Assembly: GCF_017916325.1 (NCBI RefSeq)
Contig: NC_090163.1
Location: 129,001-193,000 of the forward strand
Reading direction: 5' to 3'
DNA length: 64,000 bases
From: Leishmania martiniquensis
Lineage: Eukaryota > Euglenozoa > Kinetoplastea > Trypanosomatida > Trypanosomatidae
Shown here: positions 1 to 9,956 of the stretch, piece by piece
Position numbering within the stretch: position 1 is the stretch's first letter
Layout: the number at the start of each line of letters is the position of its first letter
Made by a program: the position numbers and the translations under genes
The notes under the pieces: model-generated
The model's input: only the letters and a program-made list of their open reading frames with translations
Told to the model about the DNA's origin: nothing
Database searches by the model: none

Positions 1-797
1 AGGCCAGCGACGTCGTCCCACGTGACGGGTAGCTTGCCGACGTGCATGTCGGCTTCGATAAGCTGGACCAGTTCCTCCTCTCCCGGCCGGCCGACATAGC
101 GGGACGAATCATTCTTGCCCTTCCCCCGTACCCTCCTAGCGGCCCCGATGTCGTTCGACCCGCCACCGCCTTGACGGAATCCGGCACCGGCCGCGTGCCG
201 ACCGCCGGCGCCGGCTCTGTTGTTCGAAGAGGTGCGGCTCGTGCGAGGCGGCGCGGTGGCCGCAAAACTCACACTCGGCGCGGGCGGCGCCACCGCTGTG
301 TAAGAGAAGGAGCCGTTGCGCACTGACGGGCGCATAGCGGATGGGATCTGTGGGCCCTCTGGGGGGCCGAAGCGGTCTTTGTCGCCGTATAGCTTCTCAT
401 TTTGTATGCTGACGCTCATGCCCCCGCTGCTCACGAGCGAGGGCCCGGTGCGTGCCTTCTTTTTCATTCCCGCCCTCGGTACAGCAGCCCTCTCGGCGCT
501 GCCACTGCTGTGGTTCTCATCGGAGTCGAGCTGCTCGCGGCGCTTCGCAGCGTTGGGGTCAACGAACAAGAGCAGCTCCATCTGTGCATCACGAATGATC
601 TGCACCTCACTCTCGAGCTCCTCTAAAAGACTCATCCACTGACTGCAGAGAACATCGTCGAGGCCGCGGATGTGCGCGGTGATCTCGCTGCGAATACTTT
701 CATAGTACTGAAGGGCGGTCTTGTAGTCACAGTAGAGGGCGCAGTTGCGGGCCTTCTGCACCGCCTTGACAATTTCGCTTGCGACAAGCGATGGCAT
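1..797 (-). CDS. Katanin p60-like AAA ATPase, N-terminal part (runs off the window)
   Basis: Katanin p60 is the microtubule-severing AAA ATPase. The frame opens with ATG at 797 (MPSLVASEIV) and stays open to base 1, giving about 265 residues. Residues 1-75 form a helical block (ALYCDYKTALQYYESIRSEI, then a WMSLLEELESEV segment) like the MIT-like N-terminal domain of katanin p60. A low-complexity Ser/Gly/Ala/Arg-rich linker follows. The last visible residues (LVQLIEADM, then VTWDDVAGL) are the usual entry to the AAA domain of the katanin/spastin/VPS4 group. The Walker motifs lie outside the window. Trypanosomatids carry several p60-like paralogues, so which one this is stays open. It is the most 3' gene of the unit seen here. 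Confidence 0.8.
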   Translation of the reverse strand, partial: MPSLVASEIVKAVQKARNCALYCDYKTALQYYESIRSEITAHIRGLDDVLCSQWMSLLEELESEVQIIRDAQMELLLFVDPNAAKRREQLDSDENHSSGSAERAAVPRAGMKKKARTGPSLVSSGGMSVSIQNEKLYGDKDRFGPPEGPQIPSAMRPSVRNGSFSYTAVAPPAPSVSFAATAPPRTSRTSSNNRAGAGGRHAAGAGFRQGGGGSNDIGAARRVRGKGKNDSSRYVGRPGEEELVQLIEADMHVGKLPVTWDDVAG

Positions 798-934
798 AGT
801 GGTGCGCGCACGCCAAAACAGCGCAGGGGACGAGATGGAGGGGAGCACGCAAAGCAAGCGGACGTGGGCGACGGAGCGGGCACAGATACAACCCAGTGTA
901 TTCAAGAGAGCGGCTGCGTGTGTGTTTTTGAATA

Positions 935-951
935 TGTGTGTGTGTGTGTGT
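935..951. repeat. (TG)n microsatellite
   Basis: Uninterrupted TG dinucleotide run just upstream of the katanin start. GT/CA runs like this recur in most intergenic stretches of the window. Confidence 0.85.
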
Positions 952-2719
952 TAGAGTGGGTGCACTGCTCGCGAGGTCTCTTGTGCGCGGAGGGGCGTGA
1001 GGAGGAGAGGAACGCGAAAGGGCATGGAGATGAAAAGGAGTAGGAGGGGGAGACGGGACAGGCATCACTGCAGGCGGCCGCAGAGAAACATGTATGGGCC
1101 ATCCTCGACAAGAGTTAAGCGCGGTCAACTTTGGCGCATAGCGCGAAGGAGTCGGAGGGAACACGAAGACCGATCTGGCGTATTCGGGTCGATCATGGCG
1201 ACAGCTTTCGGCCTCATGCTTCCCCGTGTATCCGTCCGCGATGAGGTGCTCTCTGACGACTTTTTTCCTATCTCGAGTGACGAATCAGTACAGGCTCCAT
1301 ACACGTGTGAGGCGCATGCATCGACCTCGTCATCACCACATTTGGTGTTTCCGTCCCTTTTGGTTGACCACTTCAACTGCTGCACTGGCCGAACCTCCTT
1401 ACTATGAAGCACACGCTGCCAGTGAAGGGATGCGGACTTCACCGACAGGATAGGCATAGAAGCACACAGGCGTACATCGCGCGTGAACGTATGCTGCTGC
1501 TCTGTCTGATCAGGCGAGCACAAGCTGTCCGCGGGCGCGAGCACGGCCGACACACACAAAAAAAAACGAGAGAAAGGGAGGGAGGAGGAGTGAAAAGAGA
1601 ACAAAAGGGGGAAAAAGAGCAGCCGCGAAAACCATTAGCCACTGCTGAACTGTAAAGCACTTAAGGAAAGCCAAACGAACACAACGCAGACGTCAGATAG
1701 AGGGGGGTAAGAAGGCTGAAGGAGGTCGAGCATAAACAACGGGTAACGCACAGGAGACCAGAGGGGCATCGGGGGACACAGAGAGGGGGAGGGGCAAAGG
1801 CCGCCATACCGCACACGCAATTATACGCTCGGTGGGGCGAAGAGCAAGACGAGCGTAGGGGCAGCGAAGTAGTGCTTAAATGTGTATGGATAAGTGGGGA
1901 AGGGGGTGGTAAGCACATAGAGACCACAAGCGACTGGAGAGAAAAAAAAAAGGGCGGTCGGGGTGATTAGGCCGGAGAAAGGACGACGAGGATTCGAATA
2001 GAAAAGCCTTCAAAACAACTGTGGCGACGCACACACACACACAAAGACAGACAGACAGACCGAAAAAGAGGTGATGTAACGAGGATTAACCAAGCAATGT
2101 TGACTGCCAGTATAGACAGAAGGGAGGAAGGGACGCGGGAGCAGAGAGACAAGGTCCCGTTAACACTACAAAAAAAGAAAGGGAGACGTGAGCGTAGCGA
2201 CACAGGCGAGGATGATGAAGGAAACATTACTCGGGTGCGTGAGAAGCGGACTCACTTCGACGACGCGACATAAAAGCCTGCGATATACACATGCGATACG
2301 TTTTCTGTTTGACATCTGCACGGGATGGGGGTAGTCTTGCGAAGTCCGCTGGATGTTTGCCTAGAGAAGAGAAGGAGGCTGGGGCGTCTTGGTAGACGTC
2401 GCCTCGACCCCCATCGCCTTCGAGCGCTGGCTACGAGAGAAGCTGATGGACAGAAAGGGGAAAAAGAGGGCAAAGCAGGCGCAACATGGAATAGAGCGAA
2501 ACGTAAGAAGGCGCCGTGCTTTCGCGCCAGCCTGAAGCATCTCAGCACGGTGCAGCGCCCTCACATCACTGGCTAAACAAGAGCCGCGACCTACACAAAG
2601 GGGGAGGGGCCACACTGGGGCACGGGTGCAAAGACATTTTTCTGCTCTGCGCGCCGGCTTCTCTGCCGCCGAGCACACAACGCGAGCCGAGCGCCCCCCA
2701 CCTCTCTGCACGGCCGGGC

Positions 2720-3115
2720 CCGGCCCGTCTCGCACAACACACGGGCACCAGCGCCGCGTGGGGTGCCAAAGGAGGCGTGCAGATGCGCGTGGCAGTGGGT
2801 GCGCCGGCGTCGCTGCCCGTGCGCGGCCTCTGCCTCAAGCGCCACCTACCCACCTACCCACGCACACACGCACCGCTTCACGCGATGCCTCGCAGCCGCG
2901 CCGACATCGGCAGCGCTACATCGCACCGGCGCCCCTGCGTCATACGTGCTCGGTCCTGCCACCGCCAGAAGTGGATCGGCCTCTAGTAAGGAGAAAGGGG
3001 GAAGGGGAGCCTTGCCCACTCCCCCCTCCCCGAGAGACACCATGCAGCGAGAGGGGTGTGTGTCTCCCCGCCCAGCCACCCTCTCTCCGCCTTCCCGCTG
3101 TCGAGGAGGGAGCCG
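2720..3115. mobile_element. SIDER-like degenerate retroposon, copy 1 (internally deleted)
   Basis: About 400 bases match a second copy at 40121-40645 nearly base for base over long runs. Both begin at CGGCCCGTCTCGCACAAC, share the block with CTACCCACCTACCCAC, and end after a CCGCCCAGCCACCCTCTC segment. Compared with copy 2 it lacks 96 bases at position 2898-2902, where a single GCGCC replaces two. A dispersed, non-coding, intergenic repeat of this size in Leishmania is most simply a SIDER element, a short retroposon family common in 3' UTRs. The family name is inference; the repetition is seen directly. Confidence 0.6.
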
Positions 3116-3741
3116 ATGCAGGAAGGGGAGCGAAAAAGAAAGCGCTATTGCCACGTGCGGTGATGAGTGCACCCAAAGGAAACAAAGAGCACGAAAGGAG
3201 AGGAGGAGGAGGGACAGGGGGAGGCGCGTGCGGAAGGATAGCGAAGGGGACTGGACCCACTAAGCGAACCAGCGGAGGCGATAAGTGAGCAAGAGGCACG
3301 CGAAGCACTGCTGTCTCCCCCCCCTCCTCTCCCCCTTCCCCTCCCGCGTCCTGTCTGCACAGTTGCACAGGAAACGATACACACCTGCTGCGCAGGCGCA
3401 AAAAAAAAAATATGCGCCATGAGACGATGGTGAGTACGCCCGCGCGCAAAAAAGGCAGGGAAGAGGAAAAGAGAAAGGGGGAGAGAGGTGAATGGGGCAC
3501 ATGCGCAGAGAAGAGCCGGCCTCACACAGAAGTACGTGCATGTGGGAGCACACACGTTCATGGGCTTTGCTTTGCCCCCTGTTTTTTGTACTCACAGCGC
3601 ACCAAGTGTGCTGAGCGTGCAGGTGCCGCTTCTGTGCAATGCCTCTCTCCCTTCACTCTCTCTATGTGACCTGCTGCAGATGAGCCGTTGCTGCGCCGAC
3701 TGCAATCTCGACACATACGCGGAGATGCCCACAGATATGCG

Positions 3742-3763
3742 CCTTATATATATATATATAAGG
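3742..3763. repeat. Perfect 22-bp AT-rich palindrome
   Basis: CCTT, then a 14-base alternating AT run, then AAGG, forming a perfect palindrome. Other TA tracts occur at 17334-17347, 39335-39349, 43100-43114 and 60440-60453. Confidence 0.85.
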
Positions 3764-4756
3764 AAAACAGCCACAAACAAACAACGCTGGCCCTCTCGAG
3801 CACACCTTGTCACCTAGACCGACACACGCGCTTACACACGTTTACACTTACATATACACACCCACAGACACAGTGACGAGGGCAGGTTGAAGCCGGTAAA
3901 CTTGAAAGAGAAGGCGCGACATTGCAACGAAGAGGTGCCGCTAAAAATCGCACAGGCAAACAAACCAAGCAAAGGAGACGGAAGGGCAGATGAGTCGGAC
4001 GACTCGCACAACGCTGACATCAAAACACATAGAAGAAGCGAGGCCGGTGAAGGGAGAGGGGCCCTGTAAAGACGAGTGAGTGAGAGCGACCGTACGCAAA
4101 GGTTTCATATCGCACGCGCACAGGGACAGAAAGGAAGGCGCAAACAAACACACGCGGGCAAAGTAACGAAGAGGTGGTGACGGGGGCGGGCTCGAGCAAC
4201 AACACGAGAGCGTGAAAGGGAAACAGAGAGAGAGAGACAGTGACTTAGCCTAACAGCGCGCGCACCCACACAGGTGTGTCCGCATCCGTTGTCACCCTCC
4301 CTCGACTCTCTGCGCTGAAACGGACGGCGATGCGGCGAGAAAGAGAGAGTGCGCGGAGGGAAAGAAGGGACGGCTGGCGAAACGAGTGGGTGCAAGTGTG
4401 AGAGGGAGACAGAGGAGAAGGGCAAAAAAAGAGTGGATAGACGATATACTTTTACCCAAAGGCACCGCCAGCGCCAGCGAGAGGCCGGCGAAACAAGCAA
4501 ACAAAAAAGAGCGAGGCGTCTGTACGAAACTGTCGCTCTTAGTCACGTACGAAAAGCCCACACAGCTGTCCTCCCCCAATGCACTGGGCGTCAGGAAGGG
4601 GTGAATAGGTCGAGTATCATGGAGAGCTACCAGCGACTTGTCGGCTCTTTACGTATTGCCTCAGTCGTATGAGCGCCATGGCCCGGTAAAGACAAACACA
4701 GGCACGATTTTGCGCTTGGAGAAAAAAAACAAGAAGAGAAACGGGTGCGTTCTGAA

Positions 4757-4909
4757 TTTTTTTCGTTCGTTCTCCTCATCAACCGTCACTCCCCCGACCT
4801 CCTCCCCTCTCCTCCCCTCTCCTCTCCTCTGTGTATGTGCAAGAGCAGAAGGAGGAGAGGGGAGGAGGTCGGGGGAGTGACGGTTGATGAGGAGAACGAA
4901 CGAAAAAAA
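4757..4909. repeat. Perfect 59-bp inverted repeat with 35-base spacer
   Basis: Bases 4757-4815 are the exact reverse complement of 4851-4909; I compared all 59 positions. The arms contain mixed sequence (for example CATCAACCGTCACT and its complement), so this is not only a product of simple Py/Pu tracts. The spacer is 4816-4850. As RNA it would fold into a 59-bp hairpin. It lies in gene-poor DNA. Confidence 0.92.
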
Positions 4910-7149
4910 AATCGGACGGTCACACACGAAAGAAAAACGAAAGGGAGAGGGCATACAGAAGGAAAGGAGGCCGCACACGAGTGAGAAGACACACACAAAC
5001 ACGCAGCAGAAGAGAGAAAGGAGAAGCAAGCACACGCCAAGACACTAGCAGATAAAAATCGTGGTGCGTACGTGTACGAGTAGTTCAGATCATCTCCCCC
5101 CCTCTCCTCCCCTTTTCTATCCTTTCCTCTGCCGCATTAGGAGGACATGGGCGAGGGAGAAGGCCCCAATACAAAAAACCGAAAAGGGGCGGGCGGAGAA
5201 AGGGCGGTGAATCCCTGAGACGACATAAGAGGGAAAAGGCGACGCCGATGCTAAGAATAAGGGAAGAGGGGCGGCGTTTGTGTGTGTGTGTGGTCGCGAA
5301 GAAGCCAAATCAACCCGAACGCACGCATAACAGAGGAAACGAAACCGAAAAAACAAGAGGCAAGGGATGACGCAACGGAGTCATACACAAATATGCGTAT
5401 GGATATGTACAGAAGAATCTTTCGGAGGCGACGCGTGGTGCCCAGCGAGGGGGAGAGTGGAGGGGGAAAGAAAATCAAACGACAGCTAAAAGAGGCAGGA
5501 GAAGAGGAGTACGAGGCAGTGGTGTTGGAGAAGGAGCGGGGCGGTGGGGGGAGGGGAAGGGAGGCCGCAAGAGAGGAGAGAAAACCGGGGAAGAGACGAA
5601 ATCGAAGCACAAATGACGTCCATGAAGGAAAAAAGGGGAGAAGAGAGAGAAAACAAGTAAGAGAACGGCACACATACATACACACACATACACACACACG
5701 CAAGGTCGGAAAGGTACACGGGAAAAAGGGGAAAAGGGAGAGGGGATGAACGAGAGAGAGAGAGGAAGAAAAAGAAAAGACCCCAGAAAATTACAATCAT
5801 AAAAGACGCAAACATCAACAGTGACCCTCTCCCTTTCTCTGCCCACCGTCCATCACAGTGTGGCGCAGAATCACGAGCGACTTAAACATGGATTTGAGAG
5901 TAGGAGGGTTAAACCACACATACAGACCCACCAAAGAGAAGTGAGTGCAGCATGCCACTTTCGTCTGGTAGGTGAAAAGGCGTCCACCCACCCACCCCAT
6001 TCCCTTGGGCTGCCTCTGATGCACCTGCACAGCGCGACGCCCCTCCAAAGCAAAAAAACAAAAGCCCGTTCGGGGTGAGGGGAAGGGGGGTCCCACCGTT
6101 GGCATCATGGAGACGGCGACGCCGCTCCTCCTCCTCGCTACTTCTACACTGCCGAAAGAAAAGGGGGGGCGACACGAAAAAAAAACGCATGAAGGCTCTA
6201 CGAGCGCCAAAAGGTAGAGCGAGCAGGGAGGAGGAGCCTGGGGTACCGATTCGGTGTGGTTGACAGGCGAAGAAATCCTGGATAGTGAGAGGCGCAGTGC
6301 AGGCAAGAGAGGATGAGAGCTAGTGAAGAGGAGAATGAAGCCATGCCCCGTCCCTCTGCCCTCGCACAGAGACGAAAAGCTCAAGAGAGAGGCAGAGGGC
6401 GTGCGTAGCGCAGCGACTGGTCTGTGCTGCAGCGAAGAGCCCACCACCTGAATGAAACGGGGAAGGATAACGGAAAGTATGTCAGGGCGAGCGAGTCGCA
6501 TGCAGATGTACAAAGGGGAAGAGGTGAGAGGGGTCAGCCGAGGAAAGAGCATCACTACGCCACCATAAACATAGCGGACAGCGGAGAGGAAGAGAGAGGT
6601 CCGGGGGATGAACCACCAACCGCGCCACCCCATCACCCCCATCCCACCCCACAGCAAGCAAGAAAAACAGAGAAGAGGAGCAATCGAAGTGGGAGGAGGT
6701 GGGCGGGGGGGCGAAGGAGAGACGCGCACATGCACGGAGAGAAAACGGCTTACCGTCAAGGGAAACACGGGAGCAGACACTACCCAGAGGGGAGGAAAGT
6801 CTGAGGAACGACACCGAATGAGGGAGGGGAAGAGCAGAATACTTCGGTGACTGGGGAAAAAAACATAGTAAAAAGAGGGAGAGTAAGTGATGGTGATGCT
6901 ATCATTAAATGGTGAGTTAGGCTACCCGGAGCGTCGAAAGGGAGACGACCAAAGAGGAAAGCATTCGCAAGTGGGAATGGAATGGAAGCACCTATCGAAC
7001 GACTTACATGCACGCATCCGTACCCTACGCCCTCCCCTCTCCTCTCCCCCAATGTCGGCGAAGAATTCGTGTACTCGCTAACGCAATAATAATGAAGAAA
7101 AGGTGAAAAAAAGACGCGACGCAGAAGGAAATATATTCCCCAACGTGCG

Positions 7150-7610
7150 ATTCTATCACGCGCAGGCCGGCAGGTGCGTGAACGGACGCGGCTCACGCAC
7201 CCCATGTGGCGTCGCGACCATGTCAAGCAACCCAGCCGACCAGCATCGCTTGGCGTCACCCCACCGCGTGCTATTGGAGCACCTACAGTGCCGGCTACGG
7301 TCCTGCATCACGCCCAACACCGCCGGAGCGCAGCAAGCGTAAAAAAGAAGAGCGGAGCTGGCTATATCGCTTGGGTCGTGGACGCCAGTAGAAGCGAGCC
7401 GGTCCCAACGCCGTGATGGCTGCACGTCTCCCCAGCACAGCGACAGCCCAGAAATGCCCTCCGACGCTAAGGACTCAGCCGTGGTGGCCGAGGGCGCCGG
7501 CCGCGGGGTCTGTGCTCCTTTCCCGCCGAGGAGGTGCTCGACGCTGGTACAGTCAGGCGCGGGGGTTGCCGTCATTCGTTGAGGACCTCGCGACAGGCGC
7601 AGATGCACGT
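7150..7610. other. Compositionally balanced island in the gene-poor stretch
   Basis: This block lacks the strong purine/pyrimidine strand bias of its flanks. The minus strand stays open from about 7608 to 7156 with mixed amino-acid composition, starting GTG with an ATG 11 codons later. I recognise no protein family. It could be a degenerate retroposon or an unrecognised transcribed element; I found no second copy in the window. Confidence 0.35.
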
Positions 7611-7841
7611 GTAAAAAAGGAGACGAAACGCGAGGGGAACGAGTCGCGAAGCGGTGGAGACCTCAGTCATGAAACGAAAAGAAAAAAACGAAGCGAATGG
7701 GCGAAAGGCAACGGCGGAGCGCGTTTTTCGTGATCACAGCGCCGCTTCACACAACGGACTCCAATACAGCGTCATCCTGGCAAAGCATTCACCTCAGTAC
7801 TGAGACGCCGCTGCAGATGTTCCCTCCTCTCTCTCTCCAGT

Positions 7842-7870
7842 ACACACACACACACACACATACACACACA
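7842..7870. repeat. (CA)n microsatellite
   Basis: CA run with one interruption, 52 bases downstream (in transcription order) of the stop of the zinc-finger gene, in its 3' UTR. Confidence 0.85.
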
Positions 7871-7922
7871 GACCAGCACACGCACGACGTACGCAGGCCC
7901 ACGTGCGCAAGGGACATTGACG

Positions 7923-9956
7923 TTAGTCTTCCATGCGGCGGTACATGATGCAGAGCGACTTGTGCAGAGCCTCTTCGCCCCGCGGAACGGCCGACTCACA
8001 ATAGGCGCACTGGGCGAAGCCAAAGTGATCGCGCAAATGCAGTACGGTGAACTTCGCGCGGTATGTCACCATTGGATAGCAGGAGGAGAGTCTCCTCATC
8101 GGTTGGCCGTTATCCGCGCCTTCTGTATCATCTGCGCACGGGTGTGAGCCGTGCCCCGTCGACATCAAGTGCTCCACGAGGTTGCCGTAGTTTAGGAAGA
8201 CCTCGTAGCAGCCAAGCTGCTCAGCCGGACACTGGTACGCCATGACGACCCGATCTCCGGTGAACAGGTCCGGCGCTGGGTCGAGGGAGCCCTGGTAACA
8301 CTCGGCGTTGGCGTCAACAAGCACCTCGAGACTCCTTGGCGATGCGGGAAAGCCGATGATATCGCCACAGCGACGCAGGTGGTCAAGGTGGTTGCTGAGT
8401 GTGGTAGAGCAAATCAAGGGCGATGCGGATGTGGTGCCACATCCGTAGGCCGAGTGCTGCGCTGATGATCGTTGCGCCCCGCTCGCGTCATGTGGCGCTG
8501 AGTGGTTCACCAGTTGCGGCAGGCAGCACTTGCACTTGCAGCAGTAAGTGGTGCAGTGCCCGGTGGCATGAATGTGGTGCACCATACGCTCCCAGCTGGA
8601 GAAGAGAAACAGGCACTCACGGCACTGGTACAGGACGACGTAAGACGCCTTGCGTGCCTCGGCGGTGGCCTTGAGGGATGAAGACGTCAGCTTTGATGCA
8701 AGCGCGCGAAAAGTGTAAATGTCGCCCGACATCGCGTACGATTCGTCCATCAGCGGCACGTCATCCGCCGTAATGGGTGGCAGTAGAGGCCGCCATTGAA
8801 GAAACGACGCCCCTGTAAAACCAGGCACCTCCACCACGGACGGCGCCACAGCAGCATTGTCGCCGCAACTGCCACCGACCTCCTCTTGTTCTTCCTGATC
8901 TCTCAAGGGGGCCACCACGCGATTCGGCGATGGCATCGTCGATGGCCGCAAGACGCTGCCCATCAGCGGCGAGGTGAAGGTGTCGGGGAAGGTGACGCTG
9001 CTGCCGGTTTTGAGCGCGGTCAGCAGCGCCTGCTGGCAGCCGTGCCGCAGATGCACCATCATTTCCTCTAGCGTCCCATGCGCTTCGCAGCGGCGGCAGA
9101 CAGCCTCGTTCGGGATAGACGTGGCGTGATGCACTCGGCGCAGGTGCTCTGCGAGGTGCAAGGGGTGAAGAAACGAGATGCCACAGACACACTTGTACTG
9201 GAGCGTGGAGAGCCCGGTGTAGGAATTACTGTAGTTATACGCGTAACGTGGCGCCTGCACCTCACAGAGATAGTCGCGGCGGGTGTAGAAAACACCGTAA
9301 AAGCCGCAGTGACCGGTGCTCTCTTCGTGCTTTACTGGTCGCTGGGGTCCGAAGCAGCGGAGACGCGTCAGACACTGCACGCAGAGGGGTAGGGTATGCC
9401 CGCTCTTATCCATGTGCTTCGTGGCCTTCGTCCACGTGCCGCAAAGATTCAAGCACTCCATGCAGCGAAACGGTGAGCGGGAGCTTCCGGCATTGTCTGA
9501 CCCGCATGGCACTAGCGCAGCACTCGTGTTGTGATCTTGCAGATTACTTGAGAACTCGCCGAGGAGATTGTAATCCTGTGCTGAGCCTGGCAGCTCGAAA
9601 TCTGCTTTCTCATAAGACTTGAAGTCAGGCAGCCCTATGCAGTGGTCGTGAGTGATAGCGATCGAAGTTAAAGGCCCGGCCCCGCCGCTAGAGGAAGACG
9701 AAAGAGGGGGCGAGACGCTGGCTTCCGGGGCCGATGACTGGCGGTCTCGATGACGCTCAATCAGCTTGGTCAGGCTCGCAAAGAAGCCGCGCGGCACGAT
9801 GTAGGTGTCGCAGAGAGGGCACTTTACAGTGCCATGCCGAGTAGCGTAAATGTGGCGGCTCATCTCGTTCCCCGTGTTGCACTTGAAGTTGCACTCAACG
9901 CAGCCAAGTGGCCGGCGGGACTGACCGTGGACATCTCTGTCGCCGCGTGTTTGCAT
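7923..9956 (-). CDS. Hypothetical C2H2-like zinc-finger protein
   Basis: 677 residues from ATG at 9956 (MQTRGDRDVH). The frame is open further upstream, but that part is pyrimidine-derived and has the look of a 5' UTR; a CCCTGGGGTGCAG acceptor-like site lies shortly upstream. The protein carries many Cys/His pairs spaced like C2H2 fingers: CVECNFKC with MSRHIYATRH near the start, CPLCDTY, CMECLNLC with KHMDKSGH, CVCGISF with EHLRRVHH, CRECLFLF with HHIHATGH, a Cys-rich CCKCKCC, and a final CAYCE segment. Several fingers end in H-x5-H rather than the common H-x3-4-H. Most fingers occur in pairs, one large and one small. Nucleic-acid binding is a reasonable guess from the domain type; the target is unknown. 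Confidence 0.75.
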   Translation of the reverse strand: MQTRGDRDVHGQSRRPLGCVECNFKCNTGNEMSRHIYATRHGTVKCPLCDTYIVPRGFFASLTKLIERHRDRQSSAPEASVSPPLSSSSSGGAGPLTSIAITHDHCIGLPDFKSYEKADFELPGSAQDYNLLGEFSSNLQDHNTSAALVPCGSDNAGSSRSPFRCMECLNLCGTWTKATKHMDKSGHTLPLCVQCLTRLRCFGPQRPVKHEESTGHCGFYGVFYTRRDYLCEVQAPRYAYNYSNSYTGLSTLQYKCVCGISFLHPLHLAEHLRRVHHATSIPNEAVCRRCEAHGTLEEMMVHLRHGCQQALLTALKTGSSVTFPDTFTSPLMGSVLRPSTMPSPNRVVAPLRDQEEQEEVGGSCGDNAAVAPSVVEVPGFTGASFLQWRPLLPPITADDVPLMDESYAMSGDIYTFRALASKLTSSSLKATAEARKASYVVLYQCRECLFLFSSWERMVHHIHATGHCTTYCCKCKCCLPQLVNHSAPHDASGAQRSSAQHSAYGCGTTSASPLICSTTLSNHLDHLRRCGDIIGFPASPRSLEVLVDANAECYQGSLDPAPDLFTGDRVVMAYQCPAEQLGCYEVFLNYGNLVEHLMSTGHGSHPCADDTEGADNGQPMRRLSSCYPMVTYRAKFTVLHLRDHFGFAQCAYCESAVPRGEEALHKSLCIMYRRMED

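Larger units (their letters stand above)
798..7922. other. 7.1 kb stretch without a convincing gene
   Basis: Mostly purine-rich on the plus strand, with many GT/CA and GA runs. Many apparent frames exist on the minus strand, but they are rich in Ser, Leu, Phe, Pro and Cys and overlap in several phases, as expected from pyrimidine tracts that rarely contain stop codons. Identifiable contents are a SIDER-like element (about 2720-3115), a TA palindrome (3742-3763), a perfect inverted repeat (4757-4909) and a compositionally balanced block (about 7150-7610). It should hold the 3' UTR of the zinc-finger gene and the 5' UTR of katanin, and could hide short RNAs. Confidence 0.6.

Noticed and set aside
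997..1604. Balanced frames on both strands near 1.1-1.6 kb
   Set aside because: No family, no clear acceptor, and equally open frames on both strands suggest chance.
5815..6780. 321-codon minus-strand frame
   Set aside because: Low-complexity and overlapped by equally open frames in other phases; no motif recognised. Probably UTR.
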